Part shown: positions 1 to 6,323 of the stretch, piece by piece | Numbering within the stretch: position 1 is the first letter of the stretch | Layout of the letters: the number at the start of each line of letters is the position of its first letter | NCBI GenBank assembly: GCA_964409165.1 | Contig: CAYPCH010000110.1 | Location: 1-12,274, forward strand | Source: CAYPCH01 sp964409165 | Lineage (GTDB): Bacteria; Bacillota; Clostridia; Acetivibrionales; Acetivibrionaceae | Length of the DNA stretch: 12,274 bases | Direction: 5' to 3' | Notes under the pieces: model-generated | The model's input: only the letters and a program-made list of their open reading frames with translations | The model's database searches: none | Told to the model about the DNA's origin: nothing | Translations under genes and position numbers: made by a program

Positions 1-53
1 AGGTATAATTTACGCATCCTAAATTTAAGAAATCACTTTATTTTTTTAGAACT

Positions 54-82
54 TTGTTGTAGAATGATAATAACCATATAAT
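54..82 (+). promoter_or_regulatory. Candidate sigma-A promoter for the symporter gene
   Basis: TTGTTG at 54-59 and a perfect TATAAT at 77-82 are separated by 17 nt. The -35 box matches the consensus at only three positions, but spacing and -10 box are ideal. Transcription would start near 89, giving a leader of about 200 nt before the ATG at 290. That is long for a clostridial transporter gene and leaves room for leader regulation. Confidence 0.45.
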
Positions 83-158
83 AAGCTTGTACCTTTGCTT
101 TTAAAGGAAATCACTGTTTGTTTTAAGCTCTTTCGATATCTTAAGAACAGAGGAATAT

Positions 159-247
159 ACAGTTTTGCAGGCAGTAAAACTGTTAACAAAGGTGTGTGAA
201 GTTTTAGCGGTAAATCAATTTCCTAATATGTACCTTGTAGGAAGGTA
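159..247 (+). promoter_or_regulatory. Leader hairpins upstream of the symporter
   Basis: Three inverted repeats lie in the leader. ACAGTTTT (159-166) pairs with AAAACTGT (176-183) around a 9-nt loop. TTCCTA (220-225) pairs with TAGGAA (238-243). TACCTT (231-236) pairs with AAGGTA (242-247). The last two share bases and cannot form together, so they could be alternative structures. None is followed by a T tract, and I do not recognise a known riboswitch or T-box consensus. The stems are short and AT-rich, so chance is a real alternative. Confidence 0.25.
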
Positions 248-289
248 GTATGGTAGGTATTGAAATATAAATATGAAGGATGGTAGGAT

Positions 290-1768
290 ATGACTATTAA
301 GCTTGTTTTTCTTGGGATTTTTACTGCTCTCATGATCGCAATTGGGATCTACAGTAAAAGTAAAGTGAAAAATGTGCAGGACTTTTTGCTTGGAGGAAGG
401 CAGATGGGGCCGTGGATATCGGCTTTTGCCTATGGAACCACTTATTTTTCGGCAGTAATTTTCATAGGATACGCAGGTAATACAGGATGGAACTTTGGCC
501 TTTCCGCTACATGGATAGGTTTAGGAAATGCAGTTTTAGGTTGCTTTCTTGCATGGATAGTGCTTGCAAGAAGAACTCGTAAAATGACACATGAATTAAA
601 CGCCTCAACTATGCCGGAGTTTTTTGAAAAAAGATATCATAGCAAGGCAATGAAAATTGTAACTGCTTTGATTATTTTTATTTTTCTGGTACCGTATTCA
701 GCATCGGTTTACCAAGGTCTCAGTTATCTTATTGAGCAGACCATAGGAAGAGAGTTGGGTATATCGTTTGAAATGTGCATGCTTGCCATGGCAGTTCTGA
801 CAGGAATATACCTTATGTTGGGCGGATATGTTGCAACTGCTATAAACGACCTTGTTCAAGGAGTAATAATGATAGCAGGTCTTATTGTTATGATATTTTT
901 AGTAATATCGAACCCGAATGTTGGAGGTTTATTCGGGGGAATAGAGAAACTTTCGGCAATTCCCGACGTTGGATCGGGGCTTGTCAATTTATTTGGACCG
1001 TCACCTATAAATCTTATTTCACTTGTGTTGCTTACAAGCCTTGGAACATGGGGGTTGCCCCAGATGATTCACAAATTTTATGCAATTAGAGATGATGATG
1101 CAATAAAAAAAGCAACCATTGTCTCAACGGTATTTGCGGTAATTATTTCGGGAGGAGCTTATTTTATGGGAGCCTTCGGAAGATTGTTTGTAACTGAGGC
1201 CGAAATAGGCGGTGACCTTGACAAGATTGTTCCCTTAATGCTTGAAAGAGCTTTGCCGAACTACCTTATGGGAATAGTAATAATACTTGTATTATCTGCG
1301 TCAATGTCAACCCTTGCATCTTTGGTGCTTGTTTCAAGTTCATCCATTTCGTTGGACTTGGTTAAAGGTAGTATATTCCCGAAAATGAAAAAAGAAAAAG
1401 TCATGTTGCTAATGAGAACGCTTTGCATATTGTTCATAGGATTGTCATTCTTTGTAGCCACAATACCAAGTGCAATTCTGACACTTATGTCTTTTTCATG
1501 GGGAACAGTTGCAGGTTCATTTTTAGCACCTTTTATATATGGTTTATATTGGAAGGGAACTACAAAAGCTGGTGCATGGGCTGGGATAATAACTGGATTT
1601 ACAATTTCGGTAGGCGGTGCAATAATATATAATATGAACTCAAAGCTAGCTCCTAATATAGGTGCGGTTGCAATGATTGCATCACTTATTGCAGTACCAC
1701 TGGTAAGCTTAATAGAAACTAGATTGTTTACAAGAACAGCCGCAGTTAAAAGTCGGAAGGCAGCCTGA
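290..1768 (+). CDS. Sodium:solute symporter (SSS family)
   Basis: This is a 492-residue polytopic membrane protein of the SSS (PutP/ActP-like) family, which couples uptake of a small solute to sodium. Visible family features are DFLLGGR after the first membrane helix (31-37), an STMPEFFEKRY segment (106-116), the GGYVATAINDLVQGVIM block (178-194), and the Ser/Thr-rich helix SASMSTLAS (336-344), where S340/T341 match the usual sodium-site-2 residues. About 13 hydrophobic segments can be traced, and the length is typical. The start ATG follows AAGGATGG (276-283) by 6 nt. Substrate cannot be read from sequence. The cluster downstream (iorAB, paaK) suggests an aromatic acid, aryl acetate or amino acid, but a separate promoter and a 200-nt gap lie between, so this is inference. 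A short basic tail (KSRK) ends the protein. Confidence 0.9.
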   Translation: MTIKLVFLGIFTALMIAIGIYSKSKVKNVQDFLLGGRQMGPWISAFAYGTTYFSAVIFIGYAGNTGWNFGLSATWIGLGNAVLGCFLAWIVLARRTRKMTHELNASTMPEFFEKRYHSKAMKIVTALIIFIFLVPYSASVYQGLSYLIEQTIGRELGISFEMCMLAMAVLTGIYLMLGGYVATAINDLVQGVIMIAGLIVMIFLVISNPNVGGLFGGIEKLSAIPDVGSGLVNLFGPSPINLISLVLLTSLGTWGLPQMIHKFYAIRDDDAIKKATIVSTVFAVIISGGAYFMGAFGRLFVTEAEIGGDLDKIVPLMLERALPNYLMGIVIILVLSASMSTLASLVLVSSSSISLDLVKGSIFPKMKKEKVMLLMRTLCILFIGLSFFVATIPSAILTLMSFSWGTVAGSFLAPFIYGLYWKGTTKAGAWAGIITGFTISVGGAIIYNMNSKLAPNIGAVAMIASLIAVPLVSLIETRLFTRTAAVKSRKAA

Positions 1769-1820
1769 TTATTTATTTTAATGTTCCGTTTTATGTCTTG
1801 TAGTAGACCTTTGAAATAAA

Positions 1821-1848
1821 GACAATAAGTAATTGACAATAAGTGATT
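1821..1848 (+). repeat. Two tandem 14-nt copies, GACAATAAGTRATT
   Basis: GACAATAAGTAATT (1821-1834) is followed directly by GACAATAAGTGATT (1835-1848), with one mismatch. The second copy supplies most of the TTGACA -35 box of the candidate iorA promoter (its TT comes from the end of the first copy). The duplication may therefore have created or moved that promoter. The repeat itself is directly visible; its effect is inferred. Confidence 0.7.
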
Positions 1849-1861
1849 AATATTTAATAAT
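1833..1861 (+). promoter_or_regulatory. Strong sigma-A-type promoter for iorAB
   Basis: TTGACA (1833-1838, six of six) and AATAAT (1856-1861, five of six) are separated by exactly 17 nt. Transcription would begin near 1868, about 109 nt before the iorA ATG. This suggests that iorA and the genes after it have their own start point, separate from the symporter. The surrounding AT richness makes the -10 box less certain than the -35 box. Confidence 0.55.
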
Positions 1862-1899
1862 AATTAATAACGCATAACCTAATTAGTTAAAGCTTAAAA

Positions 1900-1948
1900 C
1901 TAATAACTAATAACTAATAACTAATAACTAACAAACTAATACTAATAA
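1900..1948 (+). repeat. CTAATAA heptanucleotide tandem array
   Basis: Four perfect CTAATAA units run from 1900 to 1927. A degenerate CTAACAA follows (1928-1934), then two partial units up to about 1948. The array lies in the presumed 5' untranslated leader of iorA, between the promoter at 1833-1861 and the ribosome binding site at 1961-1968. Arrays of this size can change copy number by slippage, and a change here would alter leader length. It is too short and has no spacers, so it is not a CRISPR array. Confidence 0.8.
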
Positions 1949-1976
1949 TTTATATCCTGAGTAGGGGGAAATTTTG

Positions 1977-3713
1977 ATGAGAAAACTAATGCTTGGCAAC
2001 GAGGCTGTTGCCAGGGGAGCTTATGAAGCTGGTGTTACTGTTGCATCTGCATATCCTGGTACACCTAGCACTGAAATAACAGAAAACATTGCCAAATACA
2101 ATGAAATATACTCGGAATGGTCACCTAATGAAAAGGTTGCATTAGAGGTTGCTATTGGTTCATCAATAGCAGGAGCCAGGTCTATTTGTTCAATGAAGCA
2201 CGTTGGGCTCAATGTAGCAGCTGACCCACTTTTTACCGTTTCTTATACAGGAATAAACGGCGGTCTTGTTATAATGGTTGCCGATGATCCTGGTATGCAC
2301 AGTTCACAGAATGAGCAGGACAGCAGGTTTTATGCAATGGCTTCTAAGGTTCTTATGATAGAGCCGTCCGACAGTCAGGAGTGCAAGGATTTTGTAAAGG
2401 AAGCCTTTGAGCTTAGTGAGAGATTTGATACTCCGGTAATAGTCAGACTTTCAACTAGAATATCACACTCACAAAGCATTGTGGAATTAGCAGATAAAAT
2501 AGATTATAAGCTTAAGGACTACAAGAAAGATCCTGCAAAATATGTTATGATGCCTGCCATGGCAAGGAAAAGGCATGTGGATATTGAAAACAGAATCAGT
2601 GACCTTAAGTCATTTGCTGAAAATACAAGCCTTAATAGAATTGAATGGGGCAGCAGGGATATCGGTGTAATAACAAGTGGTATATCATATCAGTATGCAA
2701 GAGAAGCCTTTGGTGATGTTTCATATCTAAAGCTGGGTATGGTATATCCCCTTCCTGAGAAATTGATTCAAGATTTTGCAAAGGAAGTAAAAACACTTTA
2801 TATTATAGAGGAATTGGAACCGTTTTTTGAAAACCATGTAAAACGCATGGGAATACCTGTAAAGGGTAAGGATATACTTCCTGTTATAGGAGAGTACAGT
2901 ACGAACCTGTTAAGGGATAAGATTTTTGGGAAAAAAGTTGAACTAAAAAAGGTAACCGATGAAGAAATACCTATAAGACCTCCTGTTATGTGCCCGGGAT
3001 GTCCGCACAGGGGAATGTATCATGTTCTCAATAAAAACAAACTGACGGTAAGCGGCGATATAGGTTGCTATACTCTAGGTGCTCTTCCTCCTACCCAATC
3101 AATGGACACGTGTATATGCATGGGTGCGAGCATAGGTGCGGCACACGGTATGGAAATGGCTAGAGGTAAAGAATTCAGAAAGAAAACTGTTGCTATTATC
3201 GGAGATTCAACTTTTATACACTCAGGTATAACAGGACTTATAGATATTGTTTACAACAAGGGAAATTCTACTGTAATTATACTTGATAATTCAATAACCG
3301 GAATGACAGGACATCAGCATAATCCTGCTACCGGCTTTACAATTAAGGGTGAACCTACAAAGCAGGTTGACCTAATAAAGCTTTGTAATGCAGTGGGAAT
3401 TGACAGGGTAAGGGTTGCTGACCCCTTCAACATAAAAGAATTTGACAAGATAGTAAAGGAAGAAATAGGAGTCGATGAACCATCCGTGATTATATCTCAG
3501 AGACCTTGCGCGCTTCTTAAGAGTGTTAATTACGAAGGACCTTTAAAGATAAATAGCAGTAAATGCAAAACGTGTAAGGCGTGCCTTAAAATAGGATGTC
3601 CCGCCATAGTCGATATGGGAGACCATATTGAGATTAATGAGGCTCTGTGCGTAGGTTGTAGATTATGCACCAATGTGTGCAATTTTGATGCAATAGAAAA
3701 GGCGGGTGAATAA
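1977..3713 (+). CDS. iorA: Indolepyruvate:ferredoxin oxidoreductase, alpha subunit
   Basis: IorA carries the thiamine diphosphate and iron-sulfur centres of the enzyme that converts aryl pyruvates (indolepyruvate, phenylpyruvate, hydroxyphenylpyruvate), CoA and oxidised ferredoxin to aryl-acetyl-CoA, CO2 and reduced ferredoxin. The 578 residues have the family order: an N-terminal pyrimidine-binding region with AYPGTPSTEI; a central domain; a TPP-binding domain with GDS at 409-411 and the matching LDNS Asn near 438; and a C-terminal ferredoxin-like tail. Its cysteines are at 530, 533, 536, 541 (CX2CX2CX4CP) and 558, 561, 564, 568 (CX2CX2CX3C), enough for two 4Fe-4S clusters. The ATG at 1977 is preferred to the TTG one codon earlier; GTAGGGGG (1961-1968) lies 8 nt upstream. 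iorB follows after 3 nt. The family assignment is firm, but the preferred aryl substrate and direction in vivo are not visible. Confidence 0.96.
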   Translation: MRKLMLGNEAVARGAYEAGVTVASAYPGTPSTEITENIAKYNEIYSEWSPNEKVALEVAIGSSIAGARSICSMKHVGLNVAADPLFTVSYTGINGGLVIMVADDPGMHSSQNEQDSRFYAMASKVLMIEPSDSQECKDFVKEAFELSERFDTPVIVRLSTRISHSQSIVELADKIDYKLKDYKKDPAKYVMMPAMARKRHVDIENRISDLKSFAENTSLNRIEWGSRDIGVITSGISYQYAREAFGDVSYLKLGMVYPLPEKLIQDFAKEVKTLYIIEELEPFFENHVKRMGIPVKGKDILPVIGEYSTNLLRDKIFGKKVELKKVTDEEIPIRPPVMCPGCPHRGMYHVLNKNKLTVSGDIGCYTLGALPPTQSMDTCICMGASIGAAHGMEMARGKEFRKKTVAIIGDSTFIHSGITGLIDIVYNKGNSTVIILDNSITGMTGHQHNPATGFTIKGEPTKQVDLIKLCNAVGIDRVRVADPFNIKEFDKIVKEEIGVDEPSVIISQRPCALLKSVNYEGPLKINSSKCKTCKACLKIGCPAIVDMGDHIEINEALCVGCRLCTNVCNFDAIEKAGE

Positions 3714-3716
3714 TAG

Positions 3717-4295
3717 ATGAATAGTCTTAATATAATGATAGTTGGTGTAGGTGGTCAGGGAACATTGCTAGCAAGCAGAGTTCTAGGCAATGTCGCTCTA
3801 AAAAAGGATTATGATGTAAAAATGTCGGAAGTTCATGGCATGGCTCAAAGAGGCGGTAGTGTTGTAACTTATGTAAAGCTTGGAAAAAAAGTTTATTCTC
3901 CTGTCATTGAAAAGGGTGAAGCAGATATAATAATAGCCTTCGAACAGCTGGAAGCCTTAAGATGGATAGATTACCTTAAAGACGGTGGAAGGCTTGTGGT
4001 AAACGAGCAGAAAATAAATCCAATGCCTGTTATTATAGGAAAAGCAAAGTATCCTAGTTCTATAATTGAGAAACTTAAAGAAAACTTTAGCAATGTCATT
4101 GCAGTTGATGCTCTTAAGATAGCTAAGGAATGCGGTAATATAAAAGCTTTAAACACAGTGCTTTTGGGATTCCTTGCAAAGTCAATGAATGTAGAAAAGG
4201 ATATATGGATTGAATCCTTGAAGGAAACTGTGCCTGCAAAAGCATTGGATGTTAATATGAAAGCATTTGAATCAGCTTACAACAGTATTTCTTAA
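3717..4295 (+). CDS. iorB: Indolepyruvate:ferredoxin oxidoreductase, beta subunit
   Basis: This 192-residue protein is the gamma-domain-like partner of IorA and completes the aryl-2-oxoacid:ferredoxin oxidoreductase. Family marks are the GVGGQG motif (residues 10-15), the SEVHGMAQRGGSV segment that follows, and the IIAFEQLEALR region. Length is normal. The ATG at 3717 lies 3 nt after the iorA stop, with a GGCGGGTGA ribosome binding site inside the end of iorA (3701-3709). The two are therefore co-transcribed and probably translationally coupled, as expected for subunits made in equal amounts. No defects are seen. Confidence 0.95.
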   Translation: MNSLNIMIVGVGGQGTLLASRVLGNVALKKDYDVKMSEVHGMAQRGGSVVTYVKLGKKVYSPVIEKGEADIIIAFEQLEALRWIDYLKDGGRLVVNEQKINPMPVIIGKAKYPSSIIEKLKENFSNVIAVDALKIAKECGNIKALNTVLLGFLAKSMNVEKDIWIESLKETVPAKALDVNMKAFESAYNSIS

Positions 4296-4321
4296 GGATG
4301 CTGTATTAAGGAATTAGTAAA

Positions 4322-4357
4322 ATTGAAGTGCGATGTAAAACCTTTATCGCATTCAAT
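4322..4357 (+). terminator. Stem-loop between iorB and paaK
   Basis: ATTGAA-G-TGCGAT (4322-4334) pairs with ATCGCA-TTCAAT (4346-4357): 12 bp with one bulged G and an 11-nt loop. It lies 27 nt after the iorB stop. What follows is AT-rich but lacks a true T run, so it would be a weak terminator at best. A processing site or mRNA-stabilising structure between iorB and paaK is equally possible. A TATAAT at 4388-4393 downstream has no good -35 box. Confidence 0.35.
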
Positions 4358-4412
4358 ATAAATTAATCACGAAAATAGTATATTTTCTATAATTTAAATA
4401 GGGGGTAGTTGT

Positions 4413-5714
4413 ATGCAGTACTGGAATCCTATGTATGAATGTATGTCCAGAGAAGAGATGACGAGAGTTCAGACTGAAAGGCTTATAAATACTGTTAAAA
4501 GGGTGTTTCACAATGTACCTTTTTACAGGGAAAAGATGCAAAAGAAAGGCATTGAACCAGGGGATATAAAGAACCTTGAGGATCTGAAAAACCTTCCTTT
4601 TACCTACAAACAGGATTTAAGGGATACATATCCCTATGGTCTGTTTGCAACACCTCTAAGTGAGATAGTAAGAATTCATGCATCTTCAGGAACAACCGGC
4701 AAACAGACTGTTGTGGGTTACACCCGCAGGGATATAGATACTTGGGCCGAGGTAATGGCAAGAACACTTGTAAATGCAGGAGCAAGCAAAGAGTCCGTTA
4801 TACAGGTGGCATATGGGTATGGACTTTTCACAGGAGGGCTTGGAGCTCATTATGGGGCTGAAAGAGTAGGTGCGTCGGTAATTCCCATATCAGGAGGAAA
4901 TACTAAAAGGCAGCTTCAGATCATGAAAGATTTTGGGACCACGCTTCTTGCCTGTACTCCTTCATATGCTTTATACATGGCTGAAGAGATGGAGGAACTC
5001 GGCATTAAAATAACCGACTTGAAACTTAAAGCCGGTGTATTTGGTGCAGAGCCATGGTCGGCAAATATGAGGAAAGAAATAGAAGAAAGACTTGGCATTA
5101 CTGCAATAGATATTTATGGATTAAGTGAAATAATTGGACCGGGTGTTGCCAGTGAATGTAAGTGTAAATGCGGGCTTCACATTACTGAGGATCATTTTAT
5201 ACCGGAAATTATTGATCCTGTTACTGAAGAAGTTCTTCCTTATGGCTCAAAAGGTGAAATTGTATTTACAACAATAACTAAGGAAGGTTTGCCTCTTATA
5301 AGATACAGGACAAGGGATATTTCTTCCCTCAACTACGAAAAGTGTGAGTGCGGCAGAACAGAGGTAAGAATGAGCAAGGTATCTGGAAGAACGGATGACA
5401 TGCTTATAATAAGAGGTGTCAACGTATTTCCATCACAGATTGAAAGTGTTCTTCTTGAAATTGGTGAAACAGCGCCTCATTACCTACTTATAGTAGATAG
5501 GATAGACAATCTTGATATATTGGAAGTTTGGGTGGAAATGACCCAAAGTATTTTCTCGGATAAAGTCAAAAGGGTAGAAGAGGTTGAAAAGGCGATAAGA
5601 AAAGAAATTGAAATAATCCTGGGAATAAGTGCAAAAGTTAAGCTGGTTGAGCCAAAGACTATAGAGAGAAGTGAAGGAAAGGCAAAACGTGTTATAGATA
5701 GGAGAAATATGTAA
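4413..5714 (+). CDS. paaK: Phenylacetate-CoA ligase (aryl acetate-CoA ligase)
   Basis: This 433-residue ANL-superfamily enzyme adenylates phenylacetate (or a related aryl acetate) and transfers it to CoA. Motifs in order: the nucleotide loop HASSGTTGKQT (89-99); GAEPWS (211-216); IYGLSEIIGPG (234-244); RYRTRDIS (297-304); the hinge to the small C-terminal domain, IIRGVNVFPSQIE (332-344); and the C-terminal SEGKAKRVI, whose K423 matches the adenylation lysine. Cysteines at 249, 251, 253 and 311, 313 could form a small metal site, as in some PaaK homologues. GGGGGT (4401-4406) lies 6 nt before the ATG. Next to iorAB the enzyme probably makes or uses the same aryl-acetyl-CoA: either aryl acetate salvage into aromatic amino acids, or disposal of the IorAB product. 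Direction is inferred. Confidence 0.93.
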   Translation: MQYWNPMYECMSREEMTRVQTERLINTVKRVFHNVPFYREKMQKKGIEPGDIKNLEDLKNLPFTYKQDLRDTYPYGLFATPLSEIVRIHASSGTTGKQTVVGYTRRDIDTWAEVMARTLVNAGASKESVIQVAYGYGLFTGGLGAHYGAERVGASVIPISGGNTKRQLQIMKDFGTTLLACTPSYALYMAEEMEELGIKITDLKLKAGVFGAEPWSANMRKEIEERLGITAIDIYGLSEIIGPGVASECKCKCGLHITEDHFIPEIIDPVTEEVLPYGSKGEIVFTTITKEGLPLIRYRTRDISSLNYEKCECGRTEVRMSKVSGRTDDMLIIRGVNVFPSQIESVLLEIGETAPHYLLIVDRIDNLDILEVWVEMTQSIFSDKVKRVEEVEKAIRKEIEIILGISAKVKLVEPKTIERSEGKAKRVIDRRNM

Positions 5715-5746
5715 ACTATACCAATATTTATAGGGAGGTATAAAAC

Positions 5747-6178
5747 ATGCTTGTAAAGCAAATTTCCATTTTTCTTGAGAATAAGTCGGGCAGGCTTGCT
5801 GAGGTGACAAAGGTTTTAGGAGAAAACAATATAGATATCAGTGCTTTGTCCATTGCAGACACAACTGATTTTGGCATTCTAAGGCTTATTGTAAACAACC
5901 CTGACAAAGCGGAAAAGGTATTAAAGGATAATGAATTTACAGTAAGCTGTACTAGTGTAATTGCCATAGCTGTAGAAGATACCCCGGGGGGACTTGCAAA
6001 GGCATTAAGTATTCTTGAAGAGGAATCAATTGGAATTGAATATATGTATGCATTTGTCGGTAAGGCTGATGATGAGGCACTGGTAATTATCAGGGTAGAG
6101 AATCCAGATAAAGCGGTGGATATTCTTACAAAAAGCAACATCAAAGTACTGTCTTCAGACAAGGTATACAAGCTTTAA
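5747..6178 (+). CDS. Tandem ACT-domain protein
   Basis: The 143 residues consist of two ACT domains and nothing else. The first covers about 1-68 (QISIFLENKSGRLAEVTKVL, with a Gly before the first helix). The second covers about 69-143 (IAIAVEDTPGGLAKALSILE, again Pro-Gly-Gly at the ligand-binding turn). ACT pairs bind small effectors, usually amino acids, at domain interfaces. There is no catalytic or DNA-binding domain, so it probably acts by binding a partner protein or as a free sensor. AGGGAGG (5732-5738) is 8 nt before the ATG, and the gene starts 32 nt after paaK, so one transcript is likely. The iorA-iorB-paaK-ACT order recurs in anaerobic bacteria and archaea as I recall it, which suggests an aromatic amino acid as ligand. 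No partner is proven. Confidence 0.88.
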   Translation: MLVKQISIFLENKSGRLAEVTKVLGENNIDISALSIADTTDFGILRLIVNNPDKAEKVLKDNEFTVSCTSVIAIAVEDTPGGLAKALSILEEESIGIEYMYAFVGKADDEALVIIRVENPDKAVDILTKSNIKVLSSDKVYKL

Positions 6179-6200
6179 GTAGATGGGGGGGTGCGTCGAG

Positions 6201-6315
6201 GTGAGTCGAAGGGGACGGTTCTTACCGAGTCAAGGGGGACGGTTCTTACTGACTCAAATCCCAGATTTGAGTCAGTAAGAACCGTCCCCCTTGACTCAGA
6301 ACCCCTTTGACTCAC
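6201..6315. repeat. REP-like palindrome with GGGGACGGTTCTT motifs
   Basis: A 115-nt imperfect palindrome fills most of the gap between the ACT gene and rarA. Its inner part is perfect: 6227-6260 is the exact reverse complement of 6264-6297 (34 bp), with a 3-nt loop (CCA). The outer arms (6201-6226 and 6298-6315) continue the pairing with one mismatch, but the right arm lacks 8 nt in two blocks. GGGGACGGTTCTT occurs at 6211-6223 and 6235-6247, and inverted at 6277-6289; a fourth inverted copy at about 6298-6306 is degenerate. Modules joined by GACTCA/GAGTCA in this way resemble dispersed REP-type elements of Clostridia that I recall, often attributed to RAYT (IS200-like) transposases acting in trans. 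No transposase gene is present here. The palindrome has no T tract, so it is not an ordinary terminator. Confidence 0.85.
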
Positions 6316-6323
6316 TCAGTATT

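Noticed and set aside
85..289. Symporter leader examined for a known riboswitch or T-box
   Set aside because: No T-box sequence, and no motif of any riboswitch class that I could recognise by eye; a covariance-model search would be decisive.
1261..1839. 192-residue open frame on the minus strand, antisense to the symporter
   Set aside because: It lies over a clearly conserved SSS gene, its sequence is a low-complexity mirror of membrane-helix codons, and no ribosome binding site or family match is seen.
1900..1948. CTAATAA array considered as a CRISPR or phage attachment feature
   Set aside because: The units are contiguous heptamers with no spacers, and there are no cas or integrase genes nearby.
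5480..6171. Three overlapping minus-strand frames (up to 147 residues) opposite paaK and the ACT gene
   Set aside because: They are shadows of two well-supported + strand genes with their own ribosome binding sites, and their sequences match no family I recognise.
6201..6315. Palindrome considered as a rho-independent terminator for the ACT gene
   Set aside because: The stem is very long and repeated in modules, and no T tract follows it; a mobile REP-like element explains it better, although it may impede transcription.
6201..6315. Palindrome considered as an inserted IS or MITE with target duplication
   Set aside because: No transposase ORF is present and I could not find a convincing flanking direct repeat; only the REP-like reading is supported.
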